This document shows, piece by piece, positions 44,587-56,679 of a stretch of 64,000 nt of DNA. The position numbers and the translations under genes were made by a program. The DNA is from Ridgeia piscesae (taxonomy: Eukaryota; Annelida; Polychaeta; Sabellida; Siboglinidae): contig JAODUO010000186.1 in NCBI GenBank assembly GCA_025642075.2, positions 62,001 to 126,000 of the forward strand, read 5' to 3'. The notes below the pieces were generated by a model. That model was given only the letters and a program-made list of their open reading frames with translations. It was not told where the DNA came from and searched no databases. Each line of letters begins with the position of its first letter. Position 1 is the stretch's first letter.

Positions 44587-45525
44587 TTTCCTTAAATATG
44601 CATCTATGACTACTCAGGAGAAAAAGTAATGTGTTTATTGCTTTCTACACCTCCAGTTAGTCAAGGTTTCTTACCAGTTTTAGGGCCGAAAGAAGAGAAA
44701 ATACATTAGTGCTTTTTGGTCCTTTGACCAGTGAACTTACGCCATCACCATGTATCTGCCACGTGCCATCCATCTTGCACTGCCTTATCTCAGAAACCAT
44801 TTAGCGCCATGTTTACTCTGCTACTGTATACACATGCTGCCACATCTTTATTACCAACTCAGGTAAATGGTCACATTTTGCCTGTTTTTTCTCAAAAACT
44901 GAAACTATCTAACATAGCTACAGAAGAAACAGTCTACTTGATTATTGTAATTATATAACTAGCATGTGTATAGCCTTCACTGAGCACAGGAATCATGTTA
45001 CTACCACCATAATCCTGTAACTATGATTCACAGAAGAATTATGATTAATAATGACAAACTCCAAAAGCACTTCAAGGCCTATGTTTGAAAAGATCTGAGT
45101 CAAAAGTTAAATCTCTTAGACCATGTGTATGACATCTTGTGGTGCCCACGGCCCACGGCCCCATACAGAAGTTGACTTATCACGTTCACGTGTCCGTGTT
45201 AGTGACAGGTGACAATAGATTGTTTCCGTCAACTGAACTGGTAACGGGATACAAGCTCCACCAGTGGACAGGAATGAAACCACAAGTGCTTGACTCAGTC
45301 TCCTGAGTGAATCAGTCAAAGTGACAGGTACATTGCTATCTAAAGTCAATAGACAATTGCCCGTAGTAAATTATTAGTCCGTGACGTACAAAACCTTTAA
45401 ATGTCCAAATTGTCAAGATATTTTCCTGCTACCTGTGCGGCTTTATTTCAACGATATTATTTATGGGTTTCTCATTCTTCTGTGACCTTACTCGTTGGTG
45501 TTATTTCCGTGACATTTTCATATTC

Positions 45526-45575
<50 letters not shown>

Positions 45576-48500
45576 AGTTCTTTGGATCAGTATACAGTGT
45601 ATATTAATCTCAGAGGTGTCGAGGTCCAAGCGCCTCATCTTGTGTTCATTCGCATTTAGAAACCTTCCCCTCTGCTACTAGTTTGGGAGGCATTTAAAAA
45701 TAAAACACACCAGTTATTTAGAGTTACTTATTTATATGTTTTTCTGAGTGGTGAATTACTCTCCTTTGGGAGGGAGAAATGTAAGCTAATAAAAGTCATT
45801 CTTGCTTTCAGTGAATGGAACTTTACTAAGTTAAAATATTTTTTTGATACTTTTTGCAGCCTTTTACCTTCTCTTAAGATCACTTAAGTCTAGAAGTTGT
45901 GCCCTCACACAGTAGACAAACTCTTGTTAACAAATGTGTTAGTACATTTCAATCATTGAATGCAGATGTTTCAGTCGTTGAAATGCAAATGCATTTTCCA
46001 GGATCTCATACAGATGAGATGTTGCATGCAGATGTTTCATCAAACATCTGCATTTGAATAAATATCAGATGATTTGTTTGTGTTTATGTTAACATAAATG
46101 AACAAAGGTGATTTATTTATGGTGATTATTGACAGGACATCACCACTCCAATTAGTGAATATTTTGACATGACAATTACTTTATTTGGAACTGGAGATCC
46201 TGCCCTAGTTATAGTGGAGATTTGCAGAAGTTTAGCACAAGCTGCTTATAGTGTGTGGGTAGGGATATCCTCATTCCAGAGTCAGTCAGTGATTTTATCA
46301 CATGTAACGGGAGATCCCCCTACTCCAGTTACTGTAAGTTTTACTATTTGGAACGGGAGATCCCCCCTACTCCAGTTACTGTAAGTTTTACTATTTGGAA
46401 CGGGAGATCCCCCTACTCCAGTTACTGTAAGTTTTACTATTTGGAACGGGAGATCCCCCCTACTCCAGTTACTGTAAGTTTTACTATTTGGAACGGGAGA
46501 TCCCCCGCGTGGATTTCTGCTGTCAACCTCAGATGTGCCTTATATAAGTACACGCTTTGGTGAATTAATAACAAGAGTCGAAGAATGTCCTACAAGGCGT
46601 TATTGATATGGCCAACACATTGGAATTGTTATTGCTGCAGTCGTTCTTTGCGATAAGCCGGCAGTTTGCCAGACCTGCGGGACATGCGGTGCAGATCTGT
46701 GTGATTCATGCTCAGTTTTATAGTAAATATATAAGTGGTTCGACATCATTACCCGAGGCGGCGGCAACGTCTAGTTTCTTTAGCCTGTGGGTTTCAAGCG
46801 TCTCAATAAAGGCACCGTGTGTGTGTGAGTGTATGTACTCAAGGCACGACGCCAGAGAAGCAACAGTCGCGTAATTGTTGGTTCCACAATGCGATATTGG
46901 CGTTACCAATACGGGCACACATGCATGAATGTTATCACTTGCGTCGAGTCACGCTTGCTTGAGATAAGGAGGCAGCGTGCCAGACCCTGAGTCACATGGG
47001 CACAGATACAGGTAGCCCACTGCCACATTCACACCCTCTGACGTAGGGGCTACCTCCGGTGTTTGATGTCGTTCAACCGTGACCACGCGTATAAAGGCAG
47101 CGTGCGTGCAGCGTCGAGAACTTATTGACATACATCCTCTCTATAGCGCAGCTGTCCACTGGCCAACTGTGGCACGTACATTACCCGCGAGTGGACTTGT
47201 GATTCATTACCTTCAGTGATGGTTGCTAGTGACGGCAACCTCTCACATATGTGCGATGGTGTGAGTATAGTTGTTGTCAATGCATCTTGTCATTTTTGCT
47301 GATGTCTACCTATTGGCTATTTCGGTGGTCGTAAAATTCAGTCTGTGTTTATGGTTGTATGGACCTCAATGGTTTCTCTGGTGAGGATTTAGCCTCTCTT
47401 TGAAGGCATACAGATTAGGTGCCTTTCAGTCACCTGTCAGTCGGACGCTGAGACTAAGAAGGTACATTCTCTTAGAGTCATCGCTAGTGGGGTTTTGTCA
47501 CATTTTGCAAGGATGGGAGAGAATTGCATAGGTATTGATTTTTGCAGGAACGATTCATCGAGAGAACACAACAAACTAAGCAGTGTCACATCCACACTGC
47601 TACAGGTCAAGGGAAGAAAAGAAGTAGACTATAATTTTGATTTCTTTCAGTGGCATAATTACTCTGTTGCAACAAAGCCCACAAGTGCTGCCCTCTGTTA
47701 ACGTGGTACATCTCGTTTTCAGAATGCGCTGGATTTGGCACTACCGGCTGGTGCCGCTCTCCTGAAGAACAGGAAGAACTGTTGGGTACAACTCGCTGGA
47801 CATCCAGGTAAGCAGACCGGGCTCCACCTAGTAGTGATGTTGGGAAACAAAAAGTGCGACAGTAATGGATAATCACAGTTGACAACTTTTTTGCAGTTAT
47901 TTCAGTAAATGAATCATAATTGCTGGTTTTAAAGGTATTGCTTTTATTGTAAAAAAAACTATGTAATGAATTAATACTAAAAATAAAAAAAATAAAAGTT
48001 CTGGAATAAAGATGGGAGCATCTCGAATGTACACTCATTTCCTACCTAACTATAGTTGTTTTCAAAAGTAACTTATTTGTCACTTTCTGTACTCTACTAT
48101 TAGAACATCTCTGGAATCTTAACATTGTTAACACTGTCACTAGGAATTTGACACACAACAGTGGAGGTTTGTATCTTACGTAATGAAGTGACAGCAGCAT
48201 GTTTATTTACTACTCAGGTTCATTTGCGCCTGCTGGGCCGCACACAATATGGAAGAAGCGGCTGGGAAAAGAAAACTCGGAAACATTGGCATACAAACTG
48301 CTGATGAATGACATCACGAAGGACGTCATCCCAAAGTTCTACCGAGAGGTGGAATACAACGACAACTGTATCCTTTCTAAGGTCATATGACACATGTCGA
48401 AATGTCCAAAATCACAAACCAGGTTACTAATCAAATCACCGAATTTGATTAGTAACCTGGTTTACGTTCGCGACAGTGTGAATTCTCGCAAACAAGCAGT

Positions 48501-51500
48501 GTTTCTTAACAGATTAAGCTCAACAAAACGCTGGTGTGTTTGTAGATTGTATCGGTCGGAATGTGTGCCTTGCCGTCTAATGAGCTGGCGGTCGCCTGGA
48601 ACGTTGGCTGTAATGCACACAGCTCCATTGTAGTGGCAAATAAGTAATGACTGCCAGTGACGTCAGAACTGGCTACGATTGATACCACTCGTGTCAACCA
48701 TGCATGCTTATCATATTTCAGGGATGGCCATATACTGGTGGCAGACAAATGCACACATTTTGTGGTCATCACCGTATTTATTAGTTGTTGGTAATTTAGT
48801 TTTAGTAGGTTTAGCATTGTGTCAGATGCTGTGGTTTGGAGCCATACATATTATATATTTTTTCAACCAAATTATTGTTGTTATTCAGACTTAATGCTAG
48901 ATAAAAACAACATGTATTTTTAGAGATAACATAACAGATACTGTGATTGATATTGTAAAGGATTCGGTTTGATGACAAATTGCTGTTTACTTAACTCATC
49001 CATCAGCCTATATCGAAATGGAAGACTTACTGCAACATTTCTCTGATCCATTCATCATGGATATCAAGATGGGAACCAGGTAAGTTTCTTGTAAAGCTTC
49101 ATGTAGAGCCTCATACACTTGTCTGTATCAATAAAGAAGGGCTGTCATTTTGGTATTCCATTTTACCAACAGATGGCATCACATGACACTGTGCAGTATT
49201 AACCAATCACTGACGCTGTAACTTAGCCAGGATTTTTATCAGACAGCACAGTAGTTTTCAGAAATGAACCCAATATGTTATCTGTTATCTTAGCTGTTAT
49301 ACTGATGAAGTGTATTCAGGCCAAGACACTGCAGTGCTTGCACACAGGATTGAGTTCAACAAGCCTGGCGACCTTTGCTGCTATATATAGCTTGGTGTAC
49401 ATTACTTCCAAGACACTTGTAGATTGCTGTGCATTTTTCAGGAAAATTTACTTTTAAAGAAAAATTTACCTTCCATTAAGTCCTTTCACACCCATTGGAT
49501 TTATGACATGAAAATTTAGGATCCATGTTTCAGTATATTTAAACTATCCCAGAAAATTGTTGGAATCTCAGTAAACAAAGGCATCATTATCAACGTAGTA
49601 TCTGGGGACTACTCTGGGTTGCAAACTCAGAAACAAGTTTTTGTAGCGTTTCCCACATCAGGCTTCGTCTGTTTGTTTTAAAGTAACATTTATTCTATGT
49701 CTCAGGACGTTTCTGGAGTCGGAAGTATCAAACTCGACACTGCGTAAGGACCTGTATGAGAAGATGATCAAGATCGATCCATCTGAGCCAACTGCACAGG
49801 AGAACGAGGACAAGGCCATCACAAAGTTGCGATATATGCAGGTAGGGGGCGCCACATCACATGTAGTGTACTGATGATTTTGTTATAATAGTGACAACTA
49901 CTTACATTGTTAGTATTATCACTATTACTACTACTACTACGTGTGTCTGTTGAAGGTAATGTTCCTTTTACTGTGATTACTACCATTATGACTAAACATC
50001 TACTACTTTTATTGTTATCGCCACCAGGATTATAACTATTACAACCAACATTTCTATCGACCCATGGTAGTACTGCAAATGTATACTATTTTTTATTTTA
50101 TTAGTGCATCTTCAACAGTGTAAATATTAAGTTAATGTACTTGTTAAATTAAGCTACATTATTTTACTTTCCATGACAATAATGTGGTTGTCCTTGCATC
50201 TGTAGTTCCGGGAGAAAGGCAGCACCACATCCACACTGGGATTCCGGATTCAGGCAATGCGGGTAAGTTACCCCACATATGATCTCACTAGATTAGTCAA
50301 CAGTTGTCACATATCACAGCACCAGTACATTCTGGGGCATGAACCAAATCTACGCATCAAAGCTAAACGGAAGGAAGCATTTTTTTACATAACGATGACA
50401 TAGCAAAGTCAATTCATTAAATGGCTTATATGATGCATAAGTGATATGATTTGCAGTATTTTTTCTTCTAGTATATTCTGAATGTCTGTCAGTGCGTAGA
50501 CAGTTAGACACATTGCAATTGAGATATTTCTAAAGGTATACACCGTACACCAAGAACCAACCAAGTCCACAATTTGTTGGTGGAATGATTGACATCTCAT
50601 TTCCACCAACAAGTTGTGGATTTGGTTCACTTTTAGACAGACATCTCAATAATTATATAAGATACATGAACCACGCTTTACGGTCACCTTTGTAATACAG
50701 CCACCTCACTAATAACGCCACCCTAGAATGCTCCTGGATGTGTCCACATGTAATATATTAAATTTTTCCTGCTAATATAACCACCTCTCTAATCAGGTCA
50801 CCTGCCTAATCAGGTCACGAGGGTGACTTTGATGGTGAGGTATCACAGTAGTGTCTGTTGTTACAATGGTGTCGTATGTGTTTGCCAGGTGCCGGGTAAG
50901 CCGCCTGTCACAGACCTTCAGAAGGTGAAGACAAAAGAACAAGTGAGTGTTTTATTCCTATCTTCACCTACTCACATTGCAGATCATCTTGTTACCAAGT
51001 CGGTTTTTTGCAACATGACATAGTTATCCAGTTTGTAATCCTGAGGTGTGAAATTAGCCATTCTGCCTGTGTTGTTGTTACAATATTTGTAGTATTATTA
51101 CATTGTTGTTACAAACATTCAGTGGTATTACAGATGCATGATACTCTGCAGACTTGTAATTTTAGTACAGATGTGTGATTGTGTTACAAACTTGTGGTGC
51201 TGCTTCATAATTGTAATGATGCTACAAAGTTGAAATGATGTCACAGTATTTGATGCACTTTAAAGAACGTCATGACAGACTTAAGGTTAAAGACATGGCA
51301 ATCTTGTAAGCATGCCATTACTGTTTTACCATAAATAGTTGAATTGTTTCTTATAGCCATTACTTTTTCATTGTCACTAGGTCAGTGATATCCTTGCCAA
51401 GTTTCTTGATGGCAATGCCAGTGTGCAGGCGAAATTGGTGAAGCGTTGTCAAGAAATTCGCAGGAAGTTTGAGAAGTCTGATTTCTTCAAGCACCAAATG

Positions 51501-52773
51501 GAGGTGAGTTATGCCAAGAGCTGATGATGCTGGTACAATTCACATTTCACCATGTGACCTAGGCTAGCTACAAGGTCAGTCATGCATAAAAATGGATGCA
51601 GCACAGGTGGAGTGTTTGAACATTCAGTCGTGCATCTTGTTTGACATTATGGCTATAAAGGTTTTTTATGTCAAAAACATGACGTAAAGTAGCTCAAGCA
51701 TGAACTATTACAGGCAGGAAAGGTTGATTTAGTACATGTCATGCTGCCCTAGCAATGTAACACACATATTACTTAAATAAACGTTGTTGATAAAACGTAT
51801 GCACACACACGATATTGATTGTGACATATGCAAACAGCAATGTAGTTGATCTGCAGTTTCATTGAAATAGACTGTACTACTGCACAAGCTGATGTACTGT
51901 TTGTGTCGCTTCAGGTGATTGGCAGTTCACTACTGCTACTGTTCGACCGCAGCAATGAAGCAAATGTGTGGATGATAGACTTCGCAAAGACGAGACTCCT
52001 GGACAAGTCGACCCCCGTCACACACCGGGCACCTTGGGCCATTGGCAACCATGAGGACGGTTACCTCACTGGCCTTGACAACCTCATACAGGTATGCCAC
52101 ATTCTGTTGTGTTTAATTAATAAATGACAACAGCACTTTATACAGGTTTATGGAAAATACATTTTCAAAATAAGTTGATAGACTACACAGTGTTTAACCT
52201 TTCAATGTTGAAATCAAAATTTTCAAACAGCAATAAGGTGAATGTTATTTGAAATACATCAATATATCCAACGATGTACTTGCAGATGAAATTGTTATTA
52301 TTTTTACGGTGAGATTGAAACAAACTAAATCTTACTGTTGCAAGTTCAGGTTCCGCTTTTGAAATATTTTACCAATGTTGGACATAAACATACGCTAAGT
52401 GAAGTTCTCGAGTGATTTTTACAAGTTTAAGCAACTTTTCATCAGTAACCAATTATTAATGTGTTCTCTTTTACTTTAGATGTTGTCAAAACCAGAACTG
52501 ACGAAGAAGACAACGCAAGATGCACAAGTTGCTGTGCCCGTCATAACACCACACAAGCAGACAACGCTAGAATCGCCACACACAAAGACCACCGTTACAC
52601 ACCACAAAAGCACACCAACATTAGAAGCGCCACATGTGAAAGCTGCAGTGACACTACACAAAAGCACAACGTTAGAAGTGTCACACGAGAAGCCGACGTT
52701 AACAGCGGTACACACAAACGGCGTCCTATGCACAGTACAAGACAGTCGACACAACAACATCAGTGTCACATGA
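42791..52773 (+). CDS. IP3K: Inositol-1,4,5-trisphosphate 3-kinase (ITPKA/B/C type), ten coding exons
   Basis: Family role (known): phosphorylates Ins(1,4,5)P3 to Ins(1,3,4,5)P4 in the cytosol, usually stimulated by Ca2+/calmodulin. Coding exons: 42791-42943, 47723-47807, 48218-48367, 49007-49079, 49706-49841, 50206-50262, 50889-50942, 51381-51503, 51915-52091, 52480-52773. All introns are GT-AG and all phases agree, giving 433 residues. Visible landmarks: a basic MKQMKNCFQHRSPAV segment (residues 33-47) that aligns with the calmodulin-binding stretch of vertebrate ITPKs; CWVQLAGHPGSFAPAG (71-86); the inositol-polyphosphate-kinase signature P-x3-D-x-K-x-G as PFIMDIKMG (144-152); LRYMQF; STLGFRI; VIGSSLL; IDFAKT (298-303); GNHEDGYLTGLDNLI. 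The tail (337-433) is far longer than the roughly 15 residues usual after GLDNLI. IDFAKT has Ala where vertebrates have Gly. The paralogue (A, B or C) cannot be assigned. Confidence 0.95.
44281..44584 (+). repeat. Compound TGCG/GAGT/TG microsatellite
   Basis: TGCG and GTGC steps (44281-44311), then GAGT repeats from about 44371, then a long, several-times interrupted TG tract to 44584. Lies in IP3K intron 1. Confidence 0.95.
46308..46506 (+). repeat. 46/47-bp tandem repeat, about 4.2 copies
   Basis: Units start at CGGGAGATCCC at 46308, 46354, 46401, 46447 and 46494. Spacing alternates 46, 47, 46, 47 because the C run alternates between five and six, so the copying unit was probably a 93-bp dimer. 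Each unit carries a donor-like CTGTAAGT. Confidence 0.93.
47090..47218 (+). promoter_or_regulatory. IP3K: Putative TATA promoter and 5' UTR of IP3K exon 1b
   Basis: TATAAAGG starts at 47090 inside a CpG-rich stretch (CGCG before it, repeated GCGTGC after it). A start about 30 bp downstream would give a leader of about 100 bases before the ATG at 47219. Confidence 0.5.
47219..47260 (+). CDS. IP3K: Alternative IP3K first coding exon 1b
   Basis: ATG followed by 13 codons (MVASDGNLSHMCDG) ends exactly at a strong GTGAGT donor in phase 0, the phase needed by the exon 2 acceptor at 47723. The frame is open upstream only to a stop at 47144-47146 and contains no earlier ATG. Joined to exon 2 it would give a 396-residue kinase lacking the calmodulin-binding-like segment of exon 1a. 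Support is splice phase, donor quality and the TATA box upstream. Transcript evidence would be needed for certainty. Confidence 0.5.
47723..47807 (+). CDS. IP3K: IP3K coding exon 2
   Basis: TTTTCAG acceptor, GTAAGC donor, phase 0 to 1. Encodes NALDLALPAGAALLKNRKN followed by CWVQLAGHP, the conserved Trp-Val-Gln-Leu-Ala-Gly-His entry to the kinase domain. Confidence 0.93.
48218..48367 (+). CDS. IP3K: IP3K coding exon 3
   Basis: CTCAG acceptor, GTATCC donor (weaker than the others), phase 1 to 1. Encodes SFAPAGPHTIWKKRLGKE and on to REVEYNDN, the N-lobe with the Lys-Lys-Arg strand. The split codons give Gly at the start and Ser at the end, both as in vertebrate ITPKs. Confidence 0.93.
48416..48463. 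repeat. Perfect 21-bp inverted repeat (hairpin) in IP3K intron 3
   Basis: Arms 48416-48436 and 48443-48463 are exact reverse complements, separated by 6 bases (CACCGA). The left arm begins AAACCAGGTTACTAATC. It starts 49 bases after the weak GTATCC donor of exon 3. Confidence 0.9.
49007..49079 (+). CDS. IP3K: IP3K coding exon 4 (catalytic signature)
   Basis: CATCAG acceptor, GTAAGT donor, phase 1 to 2. Encodes YIEMEDLLQHF then PFIMDIKMGT, the P-x3-D-x-K-x-G motif that defines inositol polyphosphate kinases. Phe replaces the Cys usual in vertebrate ITPKs after Pro. Confidence 0.95.
49706..49841 (+). CDS. IP3K: IP3K coding exon 5
   Basis: CTCAG acceptor, GTAGGG donor, phase 2 to 0. Encodes TFLESEVSNSTLRKDLYEKM and on to KAITKLRYMQ. 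It corresponds to the TYLEEEL...LRKDMY...KPRYMQW block of vertebrate enzymes. Confidence 0.95.
50206..50262 (+). CDS. IP3K: IP3K coding exon 6
   Basis: TGTAG acceptor, GTAAGT donor, phase 0 to 0. Encodes FREKGSTTSTLGFRIQAMR, matching the W-R-E...TLGFRIEGI block of the family. Confidence 0.95.
50515..50655. mobile_element. Small hairpin MITE in IP3K intron 6
   Basis: Arms of about 28-32 bp (50554-50585 and 50601-50628, CCACCAACAA core) flank a 15-base loop, with weaker outer complementarity (TTGAGATAT / ATCTCAA). The following 50660-50820 has AT-rich CCACCTCTCTAAT-type repeats like eroded DNA-transposon ends. No autonomous source is seen. Confidence 0.5.
50889..50942 (+). CDS. IP3K: IP3K coding exon 7
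   Basis: TTGCCAG acceptor, GTGAGT donor, phase 0 to 0. Encodes VPGKPPVTDLQKVKTKEQ, matching the T-D-F-K-K-T-K-T-R-E-Q stretch of vertebrate ITPKs. Confidence 0.93.
51381..51503 (+). CDS. IP3K: IP3K coding exon 8
   Basis: CACTAG acceptor, GTGAGT donor, phase 0 to 0. Forty-one codons from VSDILAKFLDG to SDFFKHQME, a mainly helical segment ending at the FF-x-x-H-x-E that precedes VIGSSLL. Confidence 0.94.
51915..52091 (+). CDS. IP3K: IP3K coding exon 9 (metal-site motif)
   Basis: TTCAG acceptor, GTATGC donor, phase 0 to 0. Encodes VIGSSLLLLFDRS, then VWMIDFAKT (the IDF-x-K-T motif with the metal-binding Asp), HRAPWAIGNHEDGY and LTGLDNLIQ. Confidence 0.96.
52480..52773 (+). CDS. IP3K: IP3K last coding exon with repeated C-terminal tail
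   Basis: CTTTAG acceptor, stop TGA at 52771-52773. The frame is fixed by phase 0 from exon 9 and by MLSKPEL, which lines up with the short end of vertebrate ITPKs. The remaining ~90 residues are rich in Thr, His and Lys and hold three degenerate 17-18-residue repeats (residues 361-377, 378-395, 396-413) built on H-K-x-T-x-L-E-x-x-H-x-K. Two other reading frames are also open here, as expected of an internally repeated sequence. No function can be assigned to the tail. Confidence 0.85.
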   Translation: MLSKPELTKKTTQDAQVAVPVITPHKQTTLESPHTKTTVTHHKSTPTLEAPHVKAAVTLHKSTTLEVSHEKPTLTAVHTNGVLCTVQDSRHNNISVT

Positions 52774-54300
52774 TCGGAAGTTTCCCGTCTGCGGAAATCT
52801 CCAACAAACTGTTACTCCATTGGCAGCTTATGGCAACCTGTTTCAGTCGGCATTGTGTCATCAAATATGCATTCCAAATGCCGACAGTGGCAGCGAGTGA
52901 AATGTGTGATGTTTGCATCACCAAGTACTGTACATGACATGGATTTCACTGATCAGGAACTCGGCTGTCATGTTGGATTAACGTGCACTCCTGCACTAAT
53001 GCACGGACGCATTTTATTTATAGGTTTTTAACCAGATCATGTCTTGATTGGTTGATTTCACTTGTGTGCATTTTTGTGATAGTATCGCCCGAGTGTCTTC
53101 TGGGTAGATATGTGCAAGCAACGGAAAAACTGCACTGCACTGCTAACATGTACAGGTTGGGCAGCAAACATTATCAACTCCTGTAACTGTGGAAATGTCT
53201 ACCTCACCAAATGTTACTACGTCATGTTAGCTATGCATCAAGTTATTGTCCAGTTCATCATTTTTAATTTCCAAAGCTAGGAATGCTGCAGTTTGTCAAG
53301 ACACTAATTTGGTTTTCTTAAGAATTTTTTATTAAGCATCTGAGGAAATTTGTAAGTCTTGTGAATATATGTAAAAGGCACCAAAAATTGACGATGGTTT
53401 TAATGTTCGGTGTGAAGTGGATATTTTATAGCTGTCTGACCCTTTGGTCTCAGGTATCTGATAGCTTCAAAGCAAATATGATATTCAATATATTTCACTG
53501 GAATATTATCATTATACTAAGGTTTAATGGAAATATTCTAAACAAGTGATTTAGAATTGTTCAACACATTTAGAAACTACCAGATATTTTCGTGATTGCC
53601 TTTTAATACCGTTGGGTTAAAGGAATTGAGAAATTTTAGATGTTGCGGAAAACAAATTCAATCTTAATGTTTTATTTGCTTTTAAGTGACGTTCTATGTG
53701 TGACTACAGAGTAGCTGTCATAACGTGTGACCACAGCAGCTGTCATAATGTGTTTCTACGTGACTGAGTGTATTGTCGTTTTGTAACTCTGTAAACAGTG
53801 CAATAGTAAGATTATTATGGTGCCAGTATTTAGCATAGTTCACGGCACACTAAAACCTGCTATAGCAGATGCTTGAACAACTCGACTACGAGAACATGTT
53901 GTTACAGTCAGACCAAATAGTGACTGACTTTGAACACAATTCTTAGTGGTGTCTGCTATACACAGCGTTTTTGTAATCAATCCTGCATTGATGAATCACT
54001 GGTAATACATGATATGTATGGGCATCTAAGTTAACTGACCAATGTACATATTAAAATACAGCCAATTAATGGATGGCCTTAATTACACAACGAACTAATG
54101 TATATTGTAAGATTATTATTTATGTCGTCACAGCAAGTATCTTTTAATGGGCTCTTCTGTGTAGCAATTCTTTCAAGACGAACAATGGTCTCAGTACTTT
54201 GATGGAGATGCATACTCTGGTTTCACTCTTCGCTCTGCCTTACTGGTTGATCTTAGAGCATACTGTAAATATGAATATGTTTTAACATGTATTAAAACAA
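52774..54300 (+). other. IP3K: Downstream region and likely 3' UTR of IP3K
   Basis: No further exon is recognisable. I see no AATAAA close to the stop; ATTAAA at 54048-54053 and again near 54290 are the best polyadenylation-signal candidates. The transcript end is not determined. Confidence 0.35.
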
Positions 54301-54417
54301 TATATGAAACCAGTTATAACATAACTCTAGTTTTGCAGTTGTTTGTTAGTGGTTTTTTTCTGTTGTGTGACACTTTTAAAAATCAGACAAACATCACAAA
54401 CATACATCATCAAAATA

Positions 54418-54418
54418 G

Positions 54419-54452
<34 letters not shown>

Positions 54453-54460
54453 ATATACCG
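54418..54460. repeat. AT microsatellite
   Basis: TA dinucleotides with one phase break, just after the IP3K 3' region. Confidence 0.95.
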
Positions 54461-55055
54461 TTTGCACCGTCAAGATTACACTTCTTGCTGGGAAAATGCT
54501 CTACCATTTTAATTTCTTTCTGTGTCTTGTAAATTAGTCCAGTGAGGCCTTAACAGTTGTCCTAAATTTAAGACCTGTCTACCTACTGAAACAACATTTG
54601 CCAGGAAAATGCACGACCCCGCTCACATACCCAGTAACAGGCAGATAGTGAATGTGAAACAGAGGTGTGGACGCACAATTACACTTTTTGAACACACCAA
54701 CTTGTCATGTAATAATTTCTATGCTGACAGACAAATAGAATCATCTGTAGGAAATGTTTTATATCAAATGCAAAAGACAGAGCGCTACTCGTAAGTATGC
54801 AGACGTGGTGGGGACGCAGCGTTATACTAGTCACATGTTTGTAAATGGCATAATTACTTTACGATAATATAGCAAAATATGTATGGAACTCCACGTACTT
54901 TTGAAATGAAACCTTCCCAAATTGTTCACCCTGCCCAGACAAATTTCGGAACAAACTGGCACCCCGAGACTCGGTGACAATGGTCAATACCATGGACCCG
55001 CGAGAAGAGCCTAGATTAAATGCTATGCGCAAAAATGTGGGTAAGAAGAAATACG

Positions 55056-55480
55056 TAAAACAGTTGGCACTTATGGGGGAGTTAAGCAGAATTCGTACCC
55101 ACCTCAGTTTTGCAAATATAACTATCTTTGCCAACATTTGACTTTATTTTGTTAATTCAATCATTTAACATAATCTTGCGCATATTTATGTTTTATAAAC
55201 AGCGCGTCTTAGCAGACTTTTGAGGTCGAAAAGAAACTGTTTATCGCTCATTCCATGCGCACGGCACAGTAACATACACAGCTGCGCTTGCGACTGGCAC
55301 AAATCGGGCCGTCTTTTCAACCTCAAGTCTGCTAAGACGCGCTGATTATATAACAAAAATATGTGCAAGATTATTTTAATTGATTGAATTAACAAAATCA
55401 AGTATCAAATGTTGGCAAAGATAGTTATAATGGCAACATTGAGGTGGGTCCGAATTGTGCATAAGTGCCAAACAGTTTTA
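55056..55480. mobile_element. Foldback DNA element (long inverted repeats) between the two genes
   Basis: Arms of about 185 bp (55056-55240 and about 55300-55480) are imperfect reverse complements that include GCGCGTCTTAGCAGACTT and its complement AAGTCTGCTAAGACGCGC. A central segment of about 60 bp is single copy. The ends read TAAAACAGTTGGCACTTATG on the left and its near-complement on the right. No target duplication is certain. Confidence 0.85.
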
Positions 55481-55779
55481 TAATAATATATTATACAGCA
55501 TTCTTATAACTGCAAGGGTAGTTACTACAAAAATAGATCCATTAGACTTAGCTTCCTGACCCTATCGGCGTACAAACAGTACCCCATCTAGCGGATAAAG
55601 TATGAGTTTGAATATCAACAATCCCGCCCTCTGTCGGATAGTTATGCGGGTACAAGTGTTACATTCGAGATCGGCGAATTATAAATACATTACAAGATGG
55701 CATGTACCACATACTTTTTGAGATGACAGTATTACGAGAGATCCCAGACTGAACATTAGACCTCGATTTCAAAAAAGTT

Positions 55780-56664
55780 ACATTCTTTAGTGATACAATT
55801 TTTATTTTTTACCAACGATATTGGCCAATATACCTTAACTTAAAATCACTTTTGAGCAAGTGCGATTATGAATCACTGTATGGAAATACTTGTCATAATT
55901 ATTACACAACTTCTAGCTACAAATCACTTGTACCTGCATGACAAAACAGCCATGCTAAAACAATGACTGCAAGAAATAAAAATAAACGACCAAAGTCATC
56001 AAGTGGGATAAAATCGTTTTTAATACATTCAAATTTCTGTTAGATGGCTTGGAAAAAATACGTGATTTTAATCATCAAAAGCGGGGTAAGTAAACGAAAG
56101 AAAACAATTTGATCATCAATTCACCATTGACCTTCCAAAAGCCAGCAAGCATAATTATCACACAGAATAACCAACTACATGTTAAAATGTTCACTGTTGC
56201 TAGGCACAACTGGGTTCGATCCTTTTTAGTCTAACCCTCATGGCATTTCTACCCTTCCACATTAAATAACTGGAAATCGAATGTGCTAGTCTTGAAGTTT
56301 GTATACATTGCATAACTACAAATTGACAACCTATAAAACTATGGGAAAGCAGCCGTTGTAATCGACAAGCCATTTACTCTTGCGCAGCTGCTGGGTAGGT
56401 GTGTCAGAAGAGCTTGTTGGCTGCACGGCTACAGCATAAAACTTCACCTGCATCCAGCCATAAAATACAAAAAGCTGCACAAAAATAGTAATAGTTAGAC
56501 CAAAGAAATATGTTCGCTCCGTGATGTGAATATATCCATGGCACGTAGATACATGGCTATCTGCAGTGCTAGATGACCATGAGTATTACAGAAACAGTCC
56601 ATTGACAGCTCAGGTCTCAAGCAGTGACTTCTTCTTGTCTGGTCTGTGAATCATCCACCGTCAT
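55780..56664 (-). other. EIF1: Probable EIF1 3' UTR with AATAAA
   Basis: No repeats or ORFs of note. AATAAA on the minus strand (TTTATT at 55801-55806) would close a 3' UTR of about 880 bases. The transcript end is inferred. Confidence 0.45.
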
Positions 56665-56679
56665 TTAGAAACCATGCAC
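56665..56679 (-). CDS. EIF1: EIF1 last coding exon (VHGF-stop)
   Basis: GTGTTGCAG acceptor followed by GTG CAT GGT TTC TAA. The four residues VHGF are the invariant C-terminus of animal eIF1 and the phase (0) matches the exon 3 donor. Confidence 0.93.
   Translation of the reverse strand: MHGF

Larger units (their letters stand above)
42944..47722 (+). other. IP3K: IP3K intron 1 (for exon 1a), repeat-rich
   Basis: Holds a degenerate tandem repeat around GGTGTTGTAA (43480-43665), two copies of a ~60-bp unit around GCCACATATATC (44040-44145), a TG/GAGT microsatellite (44281-44584), an AT tract (45530-45577), a POU-octamer ATGCAAAT at 45983-45990, a 46/47-bp repeat (46308-46506) and the alternative promoter and exon at 47.1-47.26 kb. 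I see no other coding exon. Confidence 0.5.
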